Source: Verrucomicrobiota bacterium
GTDB lineage: Bacteria > Verrucomicrobiota > Verrucomicrobiia > Limisphaerales > UBA11320
Direction of reading: 5' to 3'
Length of the DNA: 64,000 bases
NCBI GenBank assembly: GCA_016199985.1
Contig: JACQFQ010000043.1
Span: 62,001-126,000, forward strand
Part shown: piece by piece, positions 59,990 to 64,000 of the stretch
Layout of the letters: each line of letters begins with the position of its first letter
Numbering within the stretch: the first letter of the stretch is position 1
Made by a program: the position numbers and the translations under genes
Notes under the pieces: model-generated
Database searches by the model: none
What the model was told of the DNA's origin: nothing
What the model saw: the letters and a program-made list of their open reading frames with translations, nothing else

Positions 59990-60508
59990 ATGAACGAAGA
60001 ACTAGGAATCAGATTGCAGGCCTACCTGGACGGCGAGTTGTCCTCGCGGGAGAGAACCGAGATTGAGGCGCGACTGGCCAAGGACCCGGAGTTACAAGCG
60101 CTGAAAAGCGAGTTGACGGCGATCCGATCCGCGCTCATCGAAGCCGATCCGGTGGTCCAGGTGCCCGAGTCCCGCGAGTTCTACTTCAGCCAGATCCAGC
60201 GACGGATCGCCGCTGAGGACACTCGAGCCGACTCCCCCAAGACCCCCATTGTCTCCTGGTCGCTGTCCTTGTGGCTCAGACGAGCGATCCTGCCCCTATC
60301 GGGGGTTGCCGCCGCTTGCATGATGCTCTTGGTCAGCCTCCGGGAAGGGACAGTGCCGCCTCTCTCATCCCATGAGGAGACCGAAAGCCCGATGGAGGAG
60401 ACAGGGGCGGTCACCTTCAGGTCCGAAGCTCAGAGAGTGACAATCGTCTGGCTCTACGATAAAGAAGTCGCGTCGTCCGACACCACCATCGACGACGGAA
60501 ATCAATAA
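59990..60508 (+). CDS. Transmembrane anti-sigma factor-like protein
   Basis: The 172-residue protein opens LQAYLDGELSSRERTEIEAR, the typical N-terminal helical unit of anti-sigma factors with the DGEL motif, followed by RLAKDPELQAL. It has no Cys-rich zinc motif in that part. One transmembrane helix lies at about residues 98-116, and a short acidic extracytoplasmic tail follows. The gene starts one base after the sigma factor stop and its stop overlaps the next ATG (TAATG). It probably holds the sigma factor at the membrane. Confidence 0.8.
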   Translation: MNEELGIRLQAYLDGELSSRERTEIEARLAKDPELQALKSELTAIRSALIEADPVVQVPESREFYFSQIQRRIAAEDTRADSPKTPIVSWSLSLWLRRAILPLSGVAAACMMLLVSLREGTVPPLSSHEETESPMEETGAVTFRSEAQRVTIVWLYDKEVASSDTTIDDGNQ

Positions 60509-61041
60509 TGAGTCGTCTCTTCAACGCAGCGCTTTCGTATCTTACCCTCTGCATTCTGCTTTGCCCCGCGGCGGCCTGGGCGCAGGACACTCCCATGGAA
60601 GCCTTGCTCGTCTGGGGCACGCATGACGGCAGTTCCCCCAAGCCGGAGCACAAGCCCATTGGTCCGATTCTCAAAAAGCAATTCGAGGTGATGCCCTTCA
60701 AATGGAAAAACTACTTCGAAGAAAAGCGGGTGCAGTTCTCCATCAACACGAACCACTACACGCGCGTCGATTTTAACAAGAACTGTTCGTTCGATGTGAA
60801 GTGCCTTGGCGCCTCGCGGATCAAGGTCAAGTTGTACGGCAAGGACAAGGAAGGGAAGGACAAGGAAGTGGTGCGTCACGAGAAGCCTCTCGGCCCGGGC
60901 GACACGTTGATCATCGCCGGCGACGACAAGAACGATAACAGCCAGAGCGCTTGGTTCATCGTCATCCGACATCCCGCTCCGCCCGCCGCGCCCGCGGCGC
61001 CCGCCAAGCCGGTCGCGCCCGCGCCTCAGCCGAAGAAGTAG
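60508..61041 (+). CDS. Secreted hypothetical protein, sigma operon
   Basis: The 177-residue protein has a signal peptide ending AAAWAQ. A domain with LLVWGTHDGSSPKPEHKPIG, LKKQFEVMPFKWKNYFEEK and a charged beta region follows. The last 25 residues are an Ala/Pro-rich, basic tail (PAPPAAPAAPAKP). The family is not recognised. The ATG overlaps the stop of the anti-sigma gene, so it is part of the same operon. It may be the periplasmic sensor or a target of the sigma factor. Confidence 0.65.
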   Translation: MSRLFNAALSYLTLCILLCPAAAWAQDTPMEALLVWGTHDGSSPKPEHKPIGPILKKQFEVMPFKWKNYFEEKRVQFSINTNHYTRVDFNKNCSFDVKCLGASRIKVKLYGKDKEGKDKEVVRHEKPLGPGDTLIIAGDDKNDNSQSAWFIVIRHPAPPAAPAAPAKPVAPAPQPKK

Positions 61042-61247
61042 CGAGTCCGCTCTTTCCGCCCCTGACCGGAAGCGCCCCCCTGGGCAATCGCCCAATTCTC
61101 CTGACACGTTCTGAGGCTTCTCCGCCTGACTTTGCTTCGTGGAGCGGGCGCTATTGCGTCCCCGGTTCCTCCGCGGACGCGTGCGTCATCCTTGCGGATC
61201 CCCGGCTTGGAAGGATCGGACCGCTCGTGGAGAACATGAAACACCGG

Positions 61248-61871
61248 CTATGGTCGAGGCAGTTGATCCCTGTGCTGGTAAAGCTTGAAGCCCCACCAAG
61301 CGATCCAGGCGATGATGCTAAAGGCCATCAGCAGGGCGAAGTTTCGAAAGATCCGCGCCCGACGCAGCATCCGCTCGTTCTCGCTTTGATGCGCCATCTT
61401 CAAGAGCTCGAACTCGGCTTCAATCGGGGCCGCATGGGAGCGCTCGGCCCGGAGTTGAATCACCATCCATGCATCTCTCGATCGGGCCGAAAAGGCGTCC
61501 GGAAGCCGGCTGAGCTGCTCGGTGGTCGCGGGGTCGAACCCGGCCTCCCGCCACGCCGGACTGGAGCATTCGGTCCAGACGCGAATCCAACCTTGAGTGT
61601 CGCCCATGACCTTGAATCGCTCCCAGAAGCGCCTCCTGAGATCGTCCGCCATATCGAACCGCGCAAACGACTCGCTGTGAATCCTGGCGTCAGCTCCGGA
61701 GATCTGGAGCCCAATCACGCCCAAAATCTCCCTCTCGGCGCCTTGGGCCACCTGAAACTCTTTGAACCGGCGCTCGAAATCCTCGACAGGAAATCGCTCG
61801 AGCTTCCAAAGCTCTATGAGCTTGGGGAGATCGTCCAAGGTCGCGCGTCGGACTTGAATGTCAGCGCTCAT
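61248..61871 (-). CDS. GNAT-like domain protein with C-terminal membrane helix
   Basis: The protein has 207 residues from the ATG at 61871. The N-terminus reads DIQVRRATLDDLPKLIELWK, the usual opening of GNAT N-acetyltransferase folds. A middle part resembles GNAT (REILGVIGLQISGADARIHS), but the glycine-rich acetyl-CoA loop (Q/RxxGxG/A) is not clear. A C-terminal helix (FALLMAFSIIAWIAWWGFKL, about residues 178-197) is an unusual membrane anchor. It may be catalytically inactive and serve as a tethered regulator. It lies between the sigma operon and mutY. Confidence 0.55.
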   Translation of the reverse strand: MSADIQVRRATLDDLPKLIELWKLERFPVEDFERRFKEFQVAQGAEREILGVIGLQISGADARIHSESFARFDMADDLRRRFWERFKVMGDTQGWIRVWTECSSPAWREAGFDPATTEQLSRLPDAFSARSRDAWMVIQLRAERSHAAPIEAEFELLKMAHQSENERMLRRARIFRNFALLMAFSIIAWIAWWGFKLYQHRDQLPRP

Positions 61872-62039
61872 TGAATCGCCTTTTGGGAGGTTGACACATC
61901 GGCTCGGATGAATGGAGACGCGGCAGCTGCATCGGCGCAAAGTGCAGCGCATTCGCCAGCGACTTGCAAGAACGAGAGACGAGGGACAGGCGGGTCGAGG
62001 TCTGATGCTCCGACCCTCGGAGAGCTTCCTGACCGCGGG

Positions 62040-63233
62040 TCATGCGCCGGCTGGCGCCTCCCAGAATGCGATGATTCTTGCGTGAGCGGCGGAGAAAGGG
62101 CGCCCCGCGCGCTGCTCGCGATCCGTCCACAGCGCTTTCTCCCACCCAAGCCCTGGCGAGCGGGACTCAATTCTCCGCCGGGCGTTCGGTGAGAGGCGCA
62201 CATGGAACGCGGAGGTTTCGAATCGGTGCCTGGTGATTGAATGCTTCACGCGGGTCAGGGGCCGCACGCGCGCGTTCTCGACGCGGCTCCACTGGCGAAA
62301 AACTTCTTCCGCGGAGGGCCTGGAACCGGGGGCAACCTCGACCGTGGGGAGCTCCCAGAGTCCCGCGTTGGCGCCCCCCCCTTGTCTCTGTCCGATCCAG
62401 ACGCGCGCGCCGCTCTCCACGACGAACGCGTAGACGCTCCGATGTATGGCCGATACTCGCTTGGGGGGCCTGGGATACTGGAGCTGCGCGTCCAGCTGTC
62501 GCGCGCGGCACAGGGTAGTCAGTGGACATTCGGCGCACTGGGGATCCTTCGGACCGCACAGGGTTGCGCCCAGTTCCATGATCGCCTGGTTGAGGGCCGA
62601 GCAGTTGCCCGACAATTCTCGGCTGTGCTGGGGCGGCAGCGCCGACGCGGCGGACACCCACTTTTGCGCCTCTCGCCACAACAAAGCCTGGGCCTCTCGC
62701 GACTTGAGATCGGCGCCGATCGCATGCACCCGGGCGAGGACTCTCGCCACGTTCCCGTCCAGGATGGGTCGCGGCTCGTTGAACCCGATGCTGCTGATCG
62801 CGCCGGCGGTGTATCGACCGATGCCGGGGAGATCGAGGATCTGGTCCATGTCCCGCGGAAACAAGCCGCCGTGCCGGGCGGTGATCTCCTGGGCCGCGGC
62901 GAGGAGGTTTCGCGCCCTGGAATAGTAGCCCAAGCCCTCCCAGCATTTCAGAACTTCATCGACATGGGCGCCAGCCAGCGTCGCCGCCGTTGGGAAGCGG
63001 GACATCCAGCGTTCATAGTAAGGGATCACGGTCTTGACCTGGGTTTGCTGCAGCATGATTTCGGAAACCCAAATCGCGTAGGGGTCCAAGGTTCGTCGCC
63101 AGGGAAGATCGCGGGCGACGTCGCGGAACCAGGGCAGGAGCGCTCGCGCGGCTTTCATTGCGACGTCCCGCGGAGGGCGCGACGATGCCGGAAGGTTGTT
63201 CGACGCGCGTTTCGCTTTTGCTCGCGGAGGCAT
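62040..63233 (-). CDS. mutY: A/G-specific adenine glycosylase
   Basis: Removes adenine mispaired with 8-oxoguanine. The 397-residue protein has the MutY/EndoIII fold. It shows EIMLQQTQVKTVIPYYERW (catalytic Glu) and the helix-hairpin-helix LPGIGRYTAGAI near 135-146. Asp159 lies in PILDGNVARVLAR. The [4Fe-4S] cluster ligands are Cys226, 233, 236 and 242, spaced 6-2-5. A C-terminal NUDIX-like domain (from about residue 265) recognises 8-oxoguanine. A basic N-terminal extension of about 20 residues precedes the fold. It is divergent from the RNase HIII gene. Confidence 0.93.
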   Translation of the reverse strand: MPPRAKAKRASNNLPASSRPPRDVAMKAARALLPWFRDVARDLPWRRTLDPYAIWVSEIMLQQTQVKTVIPYYERWMSRFPTAATLAGAHVDEVLKCWEGLGYYSRARNLLAAAQEITARHGGLFPRDMDQILDLPGIGRYTAGAISSIGFNEPRPILDGNVARVLARVHAIGADLKSREAQALLWREAQKWVSAASALPPQHSRELSGNCSALNQAIMELGATLCGPKDPQCAECPLTTLCRARQLDAQLQYPRPPKRVSAIHRSVYAFVVESGARVWIGQRQGGGANAGLWELPTVEVAPGSRPSAEEVFRQWSRVENARVRPLTRVKHSITRHRFETSAFHVRLSPNARRRIESRSPGLGWEKALWTDREQRAGRPFSAAHARIIAFWEAPAGA

Positions 63234-63294
63234 GGTTGCGAAACGTACCCGAACTGCCTAGGGTGGCGCTAGTCAACATGCTGAAGCGAAAGCA

Positions 63295-64000
63295 ATGACC
63301 CCTCTCACCTGCCATACCTGCAAGCTGACCGTCGAACAGGGCGCTGAGCTGCGCGCATTGCTGAAGGAGCGGGGCTACCTGTTCAGCGAGCTGCCTTACG
63401 CCCGCTATGCCGCCGAAAAGGACAAGGTGAAGGCGGTGTTCTACGAAAGCGGGAAGCTCGTGGTGCAAGGCAAGGGGACCCAGGAGTTCATCGAATTCAT
63501 CCTTGAGCCGGAGATTCTGAAGACGGCGCAGCTGGGTTATGAGGAGGTGCTGAACCCCGAGGTTCTCCTGCCCCGGCTTGGCGTGGATGAGTCGGGGAAA
63601 GGGGACTTTTTCGGGCCGCTTTGCGTCGCGGGCGTGTATGTGAACGCGTCGATCGTGAGGCAGTGGAAGGACGCGGGCATTCGCGACTCGAAAGCCATTT
63701 CCAGCGACAAGCGAATTGCGGAGCTGGCGGAGGTCATCCGGAACACCGCCGGATGCGTTCACACCGTTGTCCCGATCGGGAACGAGGCCTATAACCGCCT
63801 CTTCCGGACCATGCATAGCGTGAACGCCGTCCTCGCCTGGGGACACGCCCGGGTGATTGAGAATCTCATGCTGCAGCGGCATCGAATGGATCCGCCGCCC
63901 TCGCGCGCCATCAGCGATCAGTTCGCCGCGACGAAGGAGGTCGTTGCGAAGGCCTTGATGGGCCTGGGGCGCGAGATTGAGCTGGTGCAGCGGCACAAGG
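63295..64000 (+). CDS. rnhC: Ribonuclease HIII, right end cut by window
   Basis: The reading frame from the ATG at 63295 is open to the window end (235 codons). It encodes the N-terminal TBP-like substrate-binding domain (residues ~1-95), then the RNase H catalytic start GVDESGKGDFFGPLCVAGV (about residues 96-114) with the DEsGkGD active-site Asp and Glu. A later IRDSKAISSDKRI, the usual second acidic element, follows. RNase HIII removes RNA from RNA/DNA hybrids. It is typical of Firmicutes and of the Planctomycetota-Verrucomicrobiota-Chlamydiota group. The C-terminal catalytic part is missing here because of the window edge. Confidence 0.9.
   Translation, partial: MTPLTCHTCKLTVEQGAELRALLKERGYLFSELPYARYAAEKDKVKAVFYESGKLVVQGKGTQEFIEFILEPEILKTAQLGYEEVLNPEVLLPRLGVDESGKGDFFGPLCVAGVYVNASIVRQWKDAGIRDSKAISSDKRIAELAEVIRNTAGCVHTVVPIGNEAYNRLFRTMHSVNAVLAWGHARVIENLMLQRHRMDPPPSRAISDQFAATKEVVAKALMGLGREIELVQRHK

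Noticed and set aside
61081..61100. TGGGC/GCCCA hairpin after the sigma operon
   Set aside because: A five-base stem without a T-run is too weak to call a terminator.
1..64000. tRNA, rRNA, CRISPR array, IS element, phage genes
   Set aside because: No clover-leaf, rRNA segment, direct-repeat array, transposase or integrase was recognised on either strand.

Overview
The window is a high-GC chromosomal stretch that most resembles a Verrucomicrobiota genome, probably of the Pedosphaera/Limisphaerales type. This is inferred from gene content and not from a marker gene. The supporting content is a DUF1501 plus PSCyt1/DUF1549/DUF1553 pair, Tat-exported Gfo/Idh/MocA and sugar-isomerase-like proteins, several large secreted proteins ending in a C-terminal 'FYR' type domain, ribonuclease HIII, and frequent starts without a Shine-Dalgarno sequence. 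No rRNA, tRNA, CRISPR array, IS element or phage gene was seen.

Region 1 (1-16.7 kb) is one large Tad/Flp-type pilus locus. Two divergent Flp-type prepilins lie at the left end, the first cut by the window edge. They are followed by CpaB, a BON-domain secretin (CpaC), an FHA-CpaF fusion ATPase, TadB, TadC, two membrane-anchored FHA proteins, a DUF1573-like secreted protein, a short Flp-type prepilin, a TadV/CpaA prepilin peptidase, and a string of TadE/TadG-like pseudopilins and membrane proteins. No CpaE/TadZ localisation ATPase is present. A TPR-sulfotransferase converges on the end of the locus.

Region 2 (18.5-34.1 kb) holds a 989-residue secreted protein, then homodimeric pyruvate dehydrogenase E1 (aceE) divergent from a lipoate-protein ligase. 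Next come a Tat-exported TIM-barrel isomerase-like protein, another secreted protein, a frameshifted remnant of an RNA 2'-phosphotransferase (KptA), an overlapping DUF1501/PSCyt-DUF1549-DUF1553 pair, and a Tat-exported oxidoreductase.

Region 3 (34.2-43.8 kb) contains an HpnI-like glycosyltransferase converging on a minus-strand run. In transcription order that run is a ribose-type ABC importer (binding lipoprotein, double ATPase, permease), an HpnK-like YdjC deacetylase whose start overlaps the permease stop, and a small EamA-type transporter. After it come a PPOX-family flavoprotein, a histone-deacetylase-family enzyme, an ABM monooxygenase-like protein and an overlapping iron-type alcohol dehydrogenase.

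Region 4 (43.8-56.7 kb) is envelope-centred: a PqaA-like protein, an FG-GAP repeat protein, a Wza-like export lipoprotein with an outer-membrane barrel protein, and an LptF/LptG permease. It ends with two tandem family-5 solute-binding proteins, ExbB, ExbD, a TonB-like protein and a tiny zinc-ribbon membrane protein.

Region 5 (56.7-64 kb) is more housekeeping: murI and an amidase in one operon, hisB, an ECF sigma/anti-sigma/secreted-protein triad, a membrane-tethered GNAT-like protein, mutY, and an RNase HIII gene running off the right edge. The most unusual feature is the FHA-rich Tad locus with divergent long prepilins and an Asp-to-Glu prepilin peptidase. The HpnI/HpnK/ABC linkage and the solute-binding-protein/ExbBD/TonB-like module come next.
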